A stretch of 52,672 nt of DNA from Candidatus Gastranaerophilales bacterium (GCA_900552525.1 UNSK01000010.1:1-52672), one strand, 5' to 3'; positions 1-12,057 are shown, counted from the first letter of the stretch. Notes: generated by a model from the sequence alone, not told the origin. Numbers and translations are program-made.

Positions 1-5
1 AATAA

Positions 6-30
6 GGGGCGGGTTATTCAAACCCGCCCC
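6..30 (-). terminator. Rho-independent terminator of the ArsB/NhaD-type transporter gene
   Basis: A perfect 10-bp GC-rich inverted repeat (6-15 and 21-30) with a 5-base loop lies 20 bases past the stop codon of the minus-strand transporter gene. Read on the minus strand it is followed by a short T-rich tract at the window edge. The stem is strong enough to work in either direction. Confidence 0.8.
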
Positions 31-49
31 TACTAACTTTATTTGTCCT

Positions 50-1372
50 TTACATATATCTTAAATTGATATACAGCGAACTAATTATTAGTGATATTGC
101 AACCACAATAACCCCGTATTTCATAAATCTAAGAAAGAACATTGGATGTCCTTCTTTTGCCGCTGATTCAGAAACGATTACGTTTGCGGCAGCACCAATC
201 ATAGTCATGTTACCGCCCAGACATGCTCCGAGAGATAAACACCACCAGAGCGGGGTTGTGTAATCTGCCCCCATTGTTTTTTGAATTTCAACAAGCATAG
301 GGGACATTGTTGCTGTGTAAGGAATATTATCAATAATACCGGATATTATTCCTGAAGCCCATAGGATAAGCATAGAAGCAGCTTCCTGAGAGCCCTGTGT
401 AACACGCAGAATCCATTCTGCCATAAGCTTAATACCACCAGAAGCTTCAACACCGCCGATTATGATAAACAAACCGATAAAGAAGAATATTGTATTCCAT
501 TCAACATCTCTTAAAATATCAGTAGGTTTTTCAAAGAGAAGCAGGAAGCTTGCGCCAAGCATAGCTGCAACACAGGTTTCAATATGTGTAATATCATGAG
601 TAACAAAACCAAGAATTACAAGAGCAAGAACAATCATTGAACGAACCATCAAAGGAACATCTGTAATTGTATGAGTATTATCAATATTTGCAGCTTCTTT
701 CATTTTTTCTGCAGTAGTTGCTAATTTTTTTCTAAAGAAAAGTACCATAACAGCTAAAACTGCAATCAGAATAACAGCAACAACAAGTGTAAGGTTGCTT
801 ACAAAATCCATAAATGAAAATCCTGCTGCGCTTCCTATAATAATATTTGGCGGGTCACCAATCAATGTTGCAGTACCGCCGATGTTTGAAGCGAATACTT
901 CGGTCAACAGGTAAGGAATCGGATCTATTTCTAATTTTCTTGCAATAGCAAAAGTTATCGGCATAATCAGAATAACTGTTGTTACGTTGTCTAAAAAGGC
1001 ACTTACTACAGCAGTGAAAATACCCAGTGCAATTAAAATTAATACCGGATGACCTTTTGTCATTTTTAATAGTTCATTTGCCAGATAAGAAAATACTCCG
1101 CTTCGTGTTGTAATGTTAACTATAATCATCATAGACACAAGCAGGAATATTACGTTAAAGTCGATGTATTGAACAAAATAAGTAGGGTTAAGTACCCCGT
1201 CCAATACTCTTGTCTGGCTGACAAGCCCGAGGAAAATTGTAATACCTGCACCAAGAAGTGCAATAGTAACTTTCGGGATTTTTTCAGTAGCGATAAAGAT
1301 ATACGCTAAGATAAGTAATCCCGCAGATATCAGCACATTGTGCGCTGATACAAAACTGTGAATTAATTCCAT
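50..1372 (-). CDS. ArsB/NhaD (ion transporter superfamily) membrane permease
   Basis: A 440-residue polytopic membrane protein of the ArsB/NhaD branch of the IT superfamily, whose members move arsenite, other anions or Na+ in exchange for protons across the inner membrane. About ten to twelve hydrophobic segments are visible. The family signature GDPPNIIIG lies near residue 170, and a related glycine/asparagine-rich stretch (LGACLGGNMTMIGAAANVI) near residue 385 suggests the usual two-fold internal repeat. An AAGGAG-type ribosome binding site sits 7 bases before the ATG. The length matches the family. Substrate cannot be read from sequence. No arsR or arsC gene is nearby, so arsenite is not specifically supported. 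It could equally be a Na+/H+ antiporter or a dicarboxylate carrier. Confidence 0.85.
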   Translation of the reverse strand: MELIHSFVSAHNVLISAGLLILAYIFIATEKIPKVTIALLGAGITIFLGLVSQTRVLDGVLNPTYFVQYIDFNVIFLLVSMMIIVNITTRSGVFSYLANELLKMTKGHPVLILIALGIFTAVVSAFLDNVTTVILIMPITFAIARKLEIDPIPYLLTEVFASNIGGTATLIGDPPNIIIGSAAGFSFMDFVSNLTLVVAVILIAVLAVMVLFFRKKLATTAEKMKEAANIDNTHTITDVPLMVRSMIVLALVILGFVTHDITHIETCVAAMLGASFLLLFEKPTDILRDVEWNTIFFFIGLFIIIGGVEASGGIKLMAEWILRVTQGSQEAASMLILWASGIISGIIDNIPYTATMSPMLVEIQKTMGADYTTPLWWCLSLGACLGGNMTMIGAAANVIVSESAAKEGHPMFFLRFMKYGVIVVAISLIISSLYINLRYM

Positions 1373-1396
1373 ATCTTTCTCCTTTTTTTATACTAA

Positions 1397-1744
1397 TCAA
1401 CAATATACACCTGAAGGAGGTGCATTCGCGTTGATTTCCGTCTTAAATAAAAGAGCTATTATATATGTATTAAAAATATTTTGTTCTGTATCAACAAATA
1501 ATAAATTATTACTGAATGCCGGCACTTTTCCACAGTGTAATCCGGAAGAAATGCCATTATCAGAATTAGTGGACGGCAATATAAAATATTCTTCTTTATC
1601 GGCACTTACATAAATATCCGGATAAGACATTTGAGGCTGTGCTGAAACACTATTTTGAGAGTATGAAGTATCAGCACTTATATAATTTGTAAGTGAAAAT
1701 ACTAAAAATAAAAAACAAAAAAATATTTTAGCCAGTACTCTCAT
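1397..1744 (-). CDS. Small exported protein of unknown function
   Basis: 115 residues that I do not recognise. Residues 1-24 form a classical Sec signal peptide: positive start (MRVLAKIF), Phe/Leu-rich core, and a likely cleavage after YISA. The mature part is about 90 residues, rich in Ser, Asn and Tyr, and ends in PPSGVYC, so it has a C-terminal cysteine plus one internal cysteine. No ribosome binding site precedes the ATG. Instead an extended -10 box ends 6 bases upstream, as at several other genes here, which supports both the start and the strand. A plus-strand reading frame over the same bases has no such support. It ends 24 bases before the transporter start and could be cotranscribed with it. 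Confidence 0.55.
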   Translation of the reverse strand: MRVLAKIFFCFLFLVFSLTNYISADTSYSQNSVSAQPQMSYPDIYVSADKEEYFILPSTNSDNGISSGLHCGKVPAFSNNLLFVDTEQNIFNTYIIALLFKTEINANAPPSGVYC

Positions 1745-1750
1745 ACAAGA

Positions 1751-1759
1751 ATTTTATCA
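1751..1759 (-). promoter_or_regulatory. Extended -10 promoter, leaderless geometry (gene at 1744)
   Basis: Minus strand reads TG-A-TAAAAT, then 6 bases, then ATG. A transcript starting 6-8 bases past the -10 would begin at or next to the start codon. No ribosome binding site is present. Confidence 0.55.
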
Positions 1760-1770
1760 CAAATAAGTAT

Positions 1771-2262
1771 TTAACTATCATAAATTATATATAACAATCC
1801 TATAGGTACACTATTTGTAAAATTCATTATCAAATCTACATAGTAATAATCCTGATAACAGGAATACTTTCTTTTTACATACTTTATTGTATTAGTTTTT
1901 ATTAGCGGATTTTCTAACGTTTTATAGTCTTGATAAAGAATATCTGCTAAAAAAGTTGAAATAAGATTACTTATTGGGTCTGGTATTATTAATAATGATG
2001 CTTGCAAAACTTCATCAATATTTTTTTTGAATAATACTTCCTCTTTATTTTTATTTGCAATATAACTTCTATAGTCACTAGATAAATCAAAATCAGATAT
2101 ATAATTTCTTAGCAAACTTTCTATAGAAAAATTATCACATATAAACATTAGCCTATTAAGACATAATAACTCATCCACAGTTAACTTTTCTGCAACATCC
2201 TCTGAAATAACTTTATTAAACAAAGCTTTAGCAATAACATTATCTTTCCCATACGAATTCAT
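1771..2262 (-). CDS. Hypothetical protein, 163 residues
   Basis: Unrecognised cytoplasmic protein, rich in Leu, Ile, Asn and Tyr, apparently mostly helical, with no signal peptide, membrane segment or familiar motif. The start at 2262 (MNSYGKDN) is preferred over an in-frame ATG at 2274 because a GAGGTG ribosome binding site overlaps that upstream ATG and is correctly spaced for the second. It is divergent from a broken XRE regulator that begins only about 15 bases away, too little for two promoters. This suggests a recombination junction, or that this gene has lost its native upstream region. The neighbourhood of two XRE regulators and an orphan protein resembles small accessory modules, but no function can be assigned. 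Confidence 0.55.
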   Translation of the reverse strand: MNSYGKDNVIAKALFNKVISEDVAEKLTVDELLCLNRLMFICDNFSIESLLRNYISDFDLSSDYRSYIANKNKEEVLFKKNIDEVLQASLLIIPDPISNLISTFLADILYQDYKTLENPLIKTNTIKYVKRKYSCYQDYYYVDLIMNFTNSVPIGLLYIIYDS

Positions 2263-2277
2263 AATACACCTCATTTC

Positions 2278-2616
2278 ATAAAACTATTTGGTAAAAATAT
2301 AAGAATCCACAGAGAAGCTGCCGGCTTTACACAAGAACAACTCGCAGAAAAATTAGATATTAGTTGCGGGAGTTTGAGCCGTATTGAAACTGGAAGACAA
2401 TTTGTTACACAAACTACCCTAGAGAATTTATCAAAGGCATTGAAAGTTTCGGTAAGTGATTTATTTTTATACTCTACACATTCATCAACAAATAATGAGA
2501 AAAAAATCGAATTATTACAATATATAGAAACAATGAATAATTATGAAATTGAATATTTTTTGAACCAAATTCAAGTTTATTATAAATTAAAACCACACTT
2601 CAAATCTTTTACCTAA
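2278..2616 (+). pseudogene. XRE-family HTH regulator lacking a normal start codon (5'-truncated)
   Basis: Reading in one open frame from 2278 gives a near-complete XRE helix-turn-helix: KLFGKNIRIHREAAGFTQEQ continuing into LAEKLDIS and SLSRIETGRQ, followed by an about 50-residue C-terminal region. The codon where Met is expected (before KLFGKN) is ATA. There is no ATG, GTG or TTG in frame upstream, and the first in-frame TTG (2374) would remove most of the HTH. No ribosome binding site is seen. It overlaps the next gene tail-to-tail by 4 bases. The intact HTH with a missing start argues for recent inactivation or truncation at a rearrangement point. Use of ATA as a rare start cannot be excluded. 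Confidence 0.6.
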
Positions 2617-2945
2617 TCTTCATTTAGCATGTTAATAAATTTAAAAACAAGCTTTCTCTTCTCATAATCTAATTGCTCCAAAAGCTCAGCTGTGTAGTTA
2701 AATACTTCTGTATCTTTTACAGTAACATTTGCCTCATCATAGCAAAAAAGTTTTACAATAGGCACATTTAATGTTTCTATGATTTTTATAAGTATGGGAT
2801 AAGAAGGAAACGTGATACCACGCTCTATACTGGAAAGAGTTTGAAAAGTAATATCAGCCTTTTCAGCAAATTTCATCTGGCTTAGCCCCATTGCCTTACG
2901 ATATTGACGAACCCTTTTACCAAACTCTTTTTTTAAATTTATCAT
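2613..2945 (-). CDS. XRE-family (Cro/C1-type) transcriptional regulator
   Basis: About 110 residues. The N-terminal DNA-binding domain has the XRE pattern FGKRVRQYRKAMGLSQMKFA then LSSIERGITFPSYP (residues about 8-50), followed by a roughly 45-residue helical C-terminal tail. The ATG at 2945 (MINLKKEFG) is chosen because it places the HTH at the very N-terminus, as usual. The longer reading from a TTG at 2984 adds residues of no known kind. No clear ribosome binding site. It faces the broken XRE gene and the two stop codons overlap (CTAA). Target genes are unknown; autoregulation is typical of the family. Confidence 0.75.
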   Translation of the reverse strand: MINLKKEFGKRVRQYRKAMGLSQMKFAEKADITFQTLSSIERGITFPSYPILIKIIETLNVPIVKLFCYDEANVTVKDTEVFNYTAELLEQLDYEKRKLVFKFINMLNED

Positions 2946-3016
2946 ATTAAAACAATAAGTTAATTTGAAAAGCGCGACAATCAATCTGGTTAGTAATTTC
3001 TATATACAATTTATAA

Positions 3017-3481
3017 TTATCTCAATTCTGATGTACAATTAGGACATCTCACAGCTTTTACAGGAATACAAGAATAGCAGTACGGGCATTCCTTTGTCGT
3101 TACCTCTTTTTCTGCCTCCTCTTGTTTACAGGCTGCAGCTCTAAGCGTGTTAATTGATTTAATAATTAAGAACACAGCACAGGCAACTATTATAAAGCTT
3201 ATTACATTATTCAAAAATGCACCATAGTTAATCGTTACTGCTCCGGCAGCCTTTGCTGCATCAAGCGAAGGGTAATGAGTTCCATAAGGATAGATTTGCA
3301 GATACAAATTTGAAAAATCGACTTTTCCAAGAATTAAGCCGACAGGAGGCATTATAATATCCTTTACCAGAGAGTCCACAATCTTACCAAATGCCGCACC
3401 AATAATTATACCTACAGCCATGTCCAGAACATTGCCGTGTAATATAAATTCCTTTAATTCTTTTCCCCAATTTTTTAACAT
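3017..3481 (-). CDS. mscL: Large-conductance mechanosensitive channel MscL with C-terminal zinc ribbon
   Basis: 154 residues. MscL is the homopentameric inner-membrane safety valve that opens on osmotic downshock. The N-terminal helix and first transmembrane segment read FILHGNVLDMAVGIIIGAAF (residues about 12-31), followed by the conserved DIIMPPVGLILG loop and a second transmembrane segment near residues 90-107. The usual C-terminal helix is followed by CPYC and CPNC pairs in the last 24 residues, a predicted zinc ribbon also found in some other bacterial MscL proteins. An AAAGGAG ribosome binding site precedes the ATG. The gene follows dnaK on the same strand but is separated from it by a terminator hairpin. 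Confidence 0.92.
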   Translation of the reverse strand: MLKNWGKELKEFILHGNVLDMAVGIIIGAAFGKIVDSLVKDIIMPPVGLILGKVDFSNLYLQIYPYGTHYPSLDAAKAAGAVTINYGAFLNNVISFIIVACAVFLIIKSINTLRAAACKQEEAEKEVTTKECPYCYSCIPVKAVRCPNCTSELR

Positions 3482-3496
3482 AAAACTCCTTTCCTA

Positions 3497-3535
3497 AAAA
3501 ATAGCGGAAACACTTTTCGTATTTCCGCTATTTTT
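3497..3535 (-). terminator. Terminator between dnaK and mscL
   Basis: A 14-bp inverted repeat (3497-3510 and 3522-3535, core AGCGGAAA/TTTCCGCT) with an 11-base loop sits 21 bases past the dnaK stop. On the minus strand it ends in a run of T. The T run merges into the region carrying the mscL ribosome binding site, so read-through could feed mscL. Confidence 0.8.
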
Positions 3536-3556
3536 ATCTTTAATTAATGTTTTTTA

Positions 3557-5398
<1,842 letters not shown>

Positions 5399-5428
5399 TT
5401 ATATCTCCTATAAAATTTTTCTTTCTAC

Positions 5429-5456
5429 ATTATTATTAAATCACTGTTTTTGACAA
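5429..5456 (-). promoter_or_regulatory. Candidate dnaK promoter
   Basis: On the minus strand TTGTCA (-35) is separated by 16 bases from AATAAT (-10, 5 of 6 consensus), about 33 bases before the dnaK start. A housekeeping sigma-factor promoter is plausible. No CIRCE element overlaps it. Confidence 0.4.
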
Positions 5457-5553
5457 AACCTTAAAAAATAAACAATTTTTTAATATTTCAACCTGAAAGC
5501 TTGAATTTTTGATTTGTTTCTGGTTGAATAAAGAAAGATTGACAATTAAATAT

Positions 5554-5637
5554 GCCGATGTGATGGAATTGGTAGACGTGCCAGACTCAAAATCTGGTGT
5601 AGGCAACTACGTGCCGGTTCGACCCCGGCCATCGGCA
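5554..5637 (+). tRNA. tRNA-Leu (anticodon CAA)
   Basis: Acceptor arms GCCGATG and CATCGGC pair perfectly. The anticodon stem CCAGA/TCTGG encloses CTCAAAA, giving anticodon CAA, which reads UUG leucine codons. A long class II variable arm with a TGTAGG/CTACG-type stem and a T arm GCCGG-TTCGACC-CCGGC are present. The 3' CCA is not encoded; a T run follows directly and may end the transcript. The gene lies divergent to dnaK. Confidence 0.97.
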
Positions 5638-5669
5638 TTTTTTACAACATTTACACTGGCGAGATATAG

Positions 5670-5945
5670 ATGAGAATACAAGCTGTTACACCAATAGTTA
5701 ATTTCCGTGCGCAAAACTCCAGACGCACTATACAAAATAATAAATCAGGGACACCATTTCGTGACGGGCTAAGCACTGCCGGCGCATGGTTTAGCTTTGG
5801 AGTAGGCCTTGATTTTATCTCCAGAAAACTCCAATTTTCAAAATCTCCGCTTAAAAACTCGCTTGCCTTAAACGGAATTATAGGAACGGGAGCCGGAGTA
5901 GTAGCCGGGGTACAGCATATAAGAAAAAACACTAGCGCGGAATAA
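5670..5945 (+). CDS. Small orphan protein with N-terminal NFRA motif
   Basis: 91 residues with no recognised domain. It begins MRIQAVTPIVNFRAQN, a short leader resembling those of three other orphan proteins in this window (motif [NST]F[KR][AGR]). Two moderately hydrophobic, glycine-rich stretches follow (AWFSFGVGLDFIS and LALNGIIGTGAGVVAGVQH), which could be one or two weak membrane helices. The gene starts 32 bases after tRNA-Leu and may be cotranscribed with it. It overlaps the next, convergent gene by 14 bases. The opposite strand is also open over most of the length; the plus strand is preferred because of the N-terminal motif and the hydrophobic pattern. Confidence 0.5.
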   Translation: MRIQAVTPIVNFRAQNSRRTIQNNKSGTPFRDGLSTAGAWFSFGVGLDFISRKLQFSKSPLKNSLALNGIIGTGAGVVAGVQHIRKNTSAE

Positions 5946-6231
5946 CATATCCCCAGACAGGCTTACAATCATTTCCGATAAGTGTGATATAAGAAATTCT
6001 TTGCTTTTTGCATTTCGGAATTTTCATATAACCGTAGCCGTAAACAATAGAGGAAATATAATAATCTCCGACTTTTTGCTCATATTTATCAATAAATTCT
6101 TTCTTAGAAACAATCTTAACCTTGCTATTGTATGCGTTTGAGTAAATGTCACAGAGATATGCAGTACATTCTGATGCTATAACCTGCAGTGCAGAGCATA
6201 AAATTATTAATAATGAAATAAGCTTTCTCAT
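5932..6231 (-). CDS. Small exported protein of unknown function
   Basis: 99 residues. Residues 1-20 are a Sec signal peptide (MRKLISLLIILCSALQVIAS), cleaved probably just before ECTAYL. The mature domain is about 80 residues with four cysteines (ECTAYLC, CKKQ, DCKPVW), which could form two disulfides, and is Tyr/Lys rich. No known family is recognised. There is no ribosome binding site; an extended -10 box ends 6 bases before the ATG. The gene diverges from thrS and overlaps the convergent small gene by 14 bases. Confidence 0.6.
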   Translation of the reverse strand: MRKLISLLIILCSALQVIASECTAYLCDIYSNAYNSKVKIVSKKEFIDKYEQKVGDYYISSIVYGYGYMKIPKCKKQRISYITLIGNDCKPVWGYVIPR

Positions 6232-6237
6232 ACATTT

Positions 6238-6246
6238 ATGATATCA
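6238..6246 (-). promoter_or_regulatory. Extended -10 promoter, leaderless geometry (gene at 6231)
   Basis: Minus strand reads TG-A-TATCAT (5 of 6 consensus), then 6 bases, then ATG: the same spacing as at 1751-1759. Confidence 0.55.
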
Positions 6247-6258
6247 CAAATCCTTTTG

Positions 6259-6267
6259 TGCTAGAAT
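6259..6267 (+). promoter_or_regulatory. Extended -10 promoter of thrS
   Basis: TG-C-TAGAAT matches the extended -10 consensus. A transcript from here carries a leader of about 95 bases before thrS. That leader holds two short hairpins (CCC/GGG near 6297-6308 and CCGG/CCGG near 6338-6358), the second just before the AAAGGA ribosome binding site, so it could mask it. Confidence 0.55.
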
Positions 6268-6367
6268 AACCATGTAAATTAGTTATAGGGGATCCACCCT
6301 AACAAGGGATAAATAGGCTAACGGATGTTACTGTGTGCCGGAATATTTACCCCGGAAAGGATAGAAA

Positions 6368-8140
6368 ATGGAAAAGAACAAAGAAACATTGCATGTATTA
6401 AGACATTCATGCTCACACATTATGGCACAGGCTGTACAAAAGCTGTTTCCACAGGCAAAGTTGGCTATCGGACCGGCTACAGACGCAGGATTTTACTACG
6501 ATTTTGACCTAACTGACGGTTATGCATTCACACAAGATGATTTAGCCAAAATCGAAGAAGAAATGAAAAATATCATTAAGCAAAATCTTACGTTCGAAAA
6601 GTACATAATTCCTGATGTGGACAAGCAGATTGCGGAATTTAAGGCAGAAGGCGAAATCTACAAGGCTGAACTTCTTGAAGAACACAGAAACGATAATCCT
6701 ACGTTGTATTTTACAAAAGACAAAGACGGGAATGTTTTGTTTAACGACCTTTGTGCAGGGCCTCATATTCCGAATACATCATATATAAAAGGAAATGCTA
6801 TTAAGCTTTTGAAAGTTGCAGGAGCTTACTGGCGCGGTAACGAAAAGAACAAAATGCTCCAGAGAATTTACGCTACAGCTTACTGGAACAAAGAAGATTT
6901 GCAGGATTATTTGACATTTATTGAAGAAGCAGAAAAACGCGACCACAGAAAACTCGGAACCCAGCTGGATTTATTCTCTACAAGAGAAGAATTAGGCGGA
7001 GGACTTGTTTTGTGGCATCCGAACCTCGCAACTGTGAGAGAACAAATAGAAAATTACTGGAGAGAAGAACATAGAAAACGCGGTTATGTAATTGTTAACA
7101 CTCCGCAAATCGCAAAATCTAAGCTCTGGGAAATTTCAGGTCACATGGATCACTACAAAGAAAACATGTTCTTTGTTCAAAAAGATGAAGATTCTGACGA
7201 ACAATTCGTCGTAAAACCGATGAACTGTCCGTTCCATATCCTGATTTATCAGGCAAACAGATATTCTTACCGTTCATTACCTTTAAGAATGGCAGAACTT
7301 GGAACTGTTTACAGAAAAGAAAAATCAGGAGCACTTGCAGGTTTAACCCGTGTTCAAGGATTTACACAGGATGATGCTCATATTTTCTGTACTCCTGAAC
7401 AGCTTGTTGATGAAATTAATGCAATCATTGACTTTGTAGCAGATACTATGGCTATCTTCAAGATGAGTTTCGAAGTTGAACTCTCTACCCGTCCTGAAAG
7501 CTTTGTAGGCGAAATCGAAAACTGGAATAAAGCAGAAGCCGGACTTAAAGAAGCTATGGACAGACGAGGCATGAAATACGAAATTAACGAAGGCGACGGT
7601 GCTTTCTACGGGCCGAAAATCGACTTTAAGGTTAAAGACGCTATCGGAAGAACCTGGCAGTGTGCAACAATTCAGCTCGATTTCAACCTGCCTGCAAGAT
7701 TTGATATCAAATATCAGGACAAAGACGGCAGCATGAAAACTCCTATTATGCTTCACAGAGTAATTTTCGGCTCAATGGAGAGATTCCACGGAATCCTGAT
7801 AGAACATTATGCAGGTGCATTCCCTACATGGCTTGCGCCTACACAGGTTTCCATTGTACCGATTTCAAACGAAAAACACGCAGACTTTGCAGAACAGGTT
7901 TACAAAAAAATGCGTGCTGCAGGCATAAGAGTAAAACTTGATGACCGCTCTGAATCAATGAATTACAAAATAAGAGAATCATTACAGGACAAAAAGATTC
8001 CTTATGTTTGCGTAATCGGCGACAAAGAAATTGAAGCCGGCGCTGTTGCGGTTAGAAAACGCGGTGTTGGTCAGGTTGGTACAAAATCTGTTGATGAATT
8101 TATTTCTGAAATAGAAAAAGAAATCAAAGATCGCGTTTAA
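6368..8140 (+). CDS. thrS: Threonyl-tRNA synthetase, form without TGS domain
   Basis: 590 residues. Charges tRNA-Thr with threonine in the cytosol. The protein starts almost directly in the second additional domain (editing domain): HSCSH (residues 13-17) and CAGPH supply the HxxxH and CxxxH zinc/editing motifs. The class II catalytic core follows, with MNCPFH (zinc cysteine), RMAELGTVYRKEKSG (motif 2 region), FYGPKIDF and LHRVIFGSMERF (motif 3). The C-terminal anticodon-binding domain ends near VAVRKRGVGQVG. The N-terminal TGS domain, about 60 residues in the E. coli enzyme, is absent, which explains the shorter length. An AAAGGA ribosome binding site lies 7 bases upstream. A strong terminator follows. 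Confidence 0.97.
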   Translation: MEKNKETLHVLRHSCSHIMAQAVQKLFPQAKLAIGPATDAGFYYDFDLTDGYAFTQDDLAKIEEEMKNIIKQNLTFEKYIIPDVDKQIAEFKAEGEIYKAELLEEHRNDNPTLYFTKDKDGNVLFNDLCAGPHIPNTSYIKGNAIKLLKVAGAYWRGNEKNKMLQRIYATAYWNKEDLQDYLTFIEEAEKRDHRKLGTQLDLFSTREELGGGLVLWHPNLATVREQIENYWREEHRKRGYVIVNTPQIAKSKLWEISGHMDHYKENMFFVQKDEDSDEQFVVKPMNCPFHILIYQANRYSYRSLPLRMAELGTVYRKEKSGALAGLTRVQGFTQDDAHIFCTPEQLVDEINAIIDFVADTMAIFKMSFEVELSTRPESFVGEIENWNKAEAGLKEAMDRRGMKYEINEGDGAFYGPKIDFKVKDAIGRTWQCATIQLDFNLPARFDIKYQDKDGSMKTPIMLHRVIFGSMERFHGILIEHYAGAFPTWLAPTQVSIVPISNEKHADFAEQVYKKMRAAGIRVKLDDRSESMNYKIRESLQDKKIPYVCVIGDKEIEAGAVAVRKRGVGQVGTKSVDEFISEIEKEIKDRV

Positions 8141-8150
8141 GTATAATTAA

Positions 8151-8182
8151 AAAAGGGAGGCGTTTAAAAACGCCTCCCTTTT
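8151..8182 (+). terminator. Rho-independent terminator of thrS
   Basis: A 13-15 bp inverted repeat with core GGGAGGCG/CGCCTCCC is flanked by A and T runs just past the thrS stop. It is symmetric enough to work on both strands. Confidence 0.9.
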
Positions 8183-8247
8183 GTCATGCTGAAAGCAATT
8201 TTTTCACACAAAAATACTTTATATAAATAGTAAGATGGATTTAGTAA

Positions 8248-10417
<2,170 letters not shown>

Positions 10418-10630
10418 AACCTCTCCTACTCATTCTTACTAGGATTTGTTCCTATTCAATTTTATTAGAGCATAAACAGCGCGAAAATACAAGCCTGTGC
10501 CAAAATGCACAAATTATTAAGTTTTGTTACAAAAAGGCAATTTTCCTGCTTAAAAAAACTTCATGAATATATAAGATATAAGTTTTGGGAAATTTAATAG
10601 GTTAATAAGTTAATAGGAAAGGCGGTTATT

Positions 10631-12052
10631 ATGGCTCCTGGTTATGGTATTTCAAGCATAGGCAATTATGCAAACGACCCTTATTTTATGTACGCTTACA
10701 ATGGATACAACCCTAATTTTATGGGCGTTCAACAATATCCGCAAGCAGTTCAATCAGCTCCTGAAGTTCAGGCTCCCGATACAACCGTTGTAACAGACCC
10801 GACATTTAAAGGTGCTGACAAATCAGAAGGAAGCAGTTCCAACACAGCTTTATTACTAGGCGGTACAGCAGTAAGTGCTGCGGCTTTAATCTATGCTGCT
10901 AAAAAAGGGAACGGAAAAGGTATAAAAGAAGGATTTAAAAATATTTATAACAGCTGGTTCAAAAAAGGAGCAGAAAAAGCTGCTGACAAAATTGACGATG
11001 CTGCTGCAAAAATTTCTAATATATTAAAAGACGGTGGAAAAAACCTCAAGGAATACACCATTCAGAAAGACGGCATGTCATTCATTATGAAGGACGGCAA
11101 GCCTGTTAAGATTATTACACAAGACAAGAAAGTTATTGACAAAGCAAAAGATGTAACCGACTGGCTGAGTAAAAATCCTTCTGTACGCAGAGAAGTCAAC
11201 GGTTTAGCACTTTATGGCACAACCCTTCCAAAAGGAGTAAGTCTTGCATACACAAGAGAAATTACTGACGGCAAAAATGCTTACAGAATGCTTGTTGAAA
11301 ATGGTAAAGTAGTTAAGGCATCAAGCAAAGACAGAGCCGGCAAATGGGTTGATGTTGCAGAAAACCAGTTTGAAGGATTTATCAAAAACCATGCAAAACA
11401 GGTTAAGGAAGCTGAAACATTACAGAAAACTCTGCACGGTAAAGATGTCCAAATCCTTAACAAAAAAGGCAAACTTGTTAAACAAAGAGGCAGCGTCCAG
11501 TTAAATGTAAGAAACGGCGAAGTTATTTCCGCTAAATTTAACGGCAGAGATTTAAAACCGGAAGAATTAAAGGCTCTTGGCAAAGACTTCAAGACTGAAA
11601 TCGGACAATTCGGACACGAAGCAGGCTCAAGATACGGACTTTCAAATTACGAATATGTTTACAGACAAAAAGGCGGCCAGACAATAAGGTTTGACAACTC
11701 GAGAAGAATAACTAATGTTACTGCTGTGACTCAAAAAGACATTACAAAAAGCGATGCAATTAAAAATTTCTTAGAAAAGAATGACGGTATTAAATCAGAG
11801 CTTGAGAACATAGCTTCAACAGGTTCTATATCAAACGGCTACAGACTTGGAAATATGGTTTACAGAGATGATGCAGGGCGCACGTTTGAAATTGCAGGTG
11901 ACAAGATTAAAGGGCTTAAGCTTAACAAAAAAATTACGCTTTGCGGAAAAACATTCAAAGCCGGCGACTTGATAGACGGCAAGTACCTCGGAGAATGGAG
12001 GAAAACAGCAGAAAACGGAAATGCATACGACGCAGTTGCAGCAATGCTATAA
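10631..12052 (+). CDS. Orphan single-pass membrane protein with internal repeats
   Basis: 473 residues, no family recognised. Residues 1-45 are rich in Tyr, Asn, Gly and Pro. TFKGA at residues 58-62 matches the short [NST]F[KR][AGR] motif of other orphans here. A single hydrophobic segment (LLLGGTAVSAAALIYAA, about 74-90) is followed by Lys-rich residues. The large remainder looks like degenerate repeats of roughly 90-110 residues in which a Tyr/Thr strand, a short hairpin with DGK or ENGK, and an Asp/Lys helix recur: IMKDGKPVKI, MLVENGKVVKA, LNVRNGEVISA, IRFDNSRRITNV. This suggests a beta-hairpin repeat domain outside the membrane. A GGAAAGGCGG sequence precedes the ATG and a strong terminator follows, so it is monocistronic. 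Confidence 0.75.
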   Translation: MAPGYGISSIGNYANDPYFMYAYNGYNPNFMGVQQYPQAVQSAPEVQAPDTTVVTDPTFKGADKSEGSSSNTALLLGGTAVSAAALIYAAKKGNGKGIKEGFKNIYNSWFKKGAEKAADKIDDAAAKISNILKDGGKNLKEYTIQKDGMSFIMKDGKPVKIITQDKKVIDKAKDVTDWLSKNPSVRREVNGLALYGTTLPKGVSLAYTREITDGKNAYRMLVENGKVVKASSKDRAGKWVDVAENQFEGFIKNHAKQVKEAETLQKTLHGKDVQILNKKGKLVKQRGSVQLNVRNGEVISAKFNGRDLKPEELKALGKDFKTEIGQFGHEAGSRYGLSNYEYVYRQKGGQTIRFDNSRRITNVTAVTQKDITKSDAIKNFLEKNDGIKSELENIASTGSISNGYRLGNMVYRDDAGRTFEIAGDKIKGLKLNKKITLCGKTFKAGDLIDGKYLGEWRKTAENGNAYDAVAAML

Positions 12053-12057
12053 TCAAT

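Noticed and set aside
1431..1613. Plus-strand frame opposite the small exported protein
   Set aside because: No ribosome binding site or promoter, while the minus frame has a signal peptide and a well-placed extended -10.
5651..5932. Open minus-strand frame opposite the small NFRA-motif gene
   Set aside because: It is a mirror of the plus-strand gene, has no plausible start region, and its hydrophobic and Pro-rich sequence resembles no protein. The plus frame has the shared N-terminal motif.
6268..6367. T-box riboswitch in the thrS leader
   Set aside because: The leader is only about 95 bases, with no T-box consensus and no terminator/antiterminator pair.
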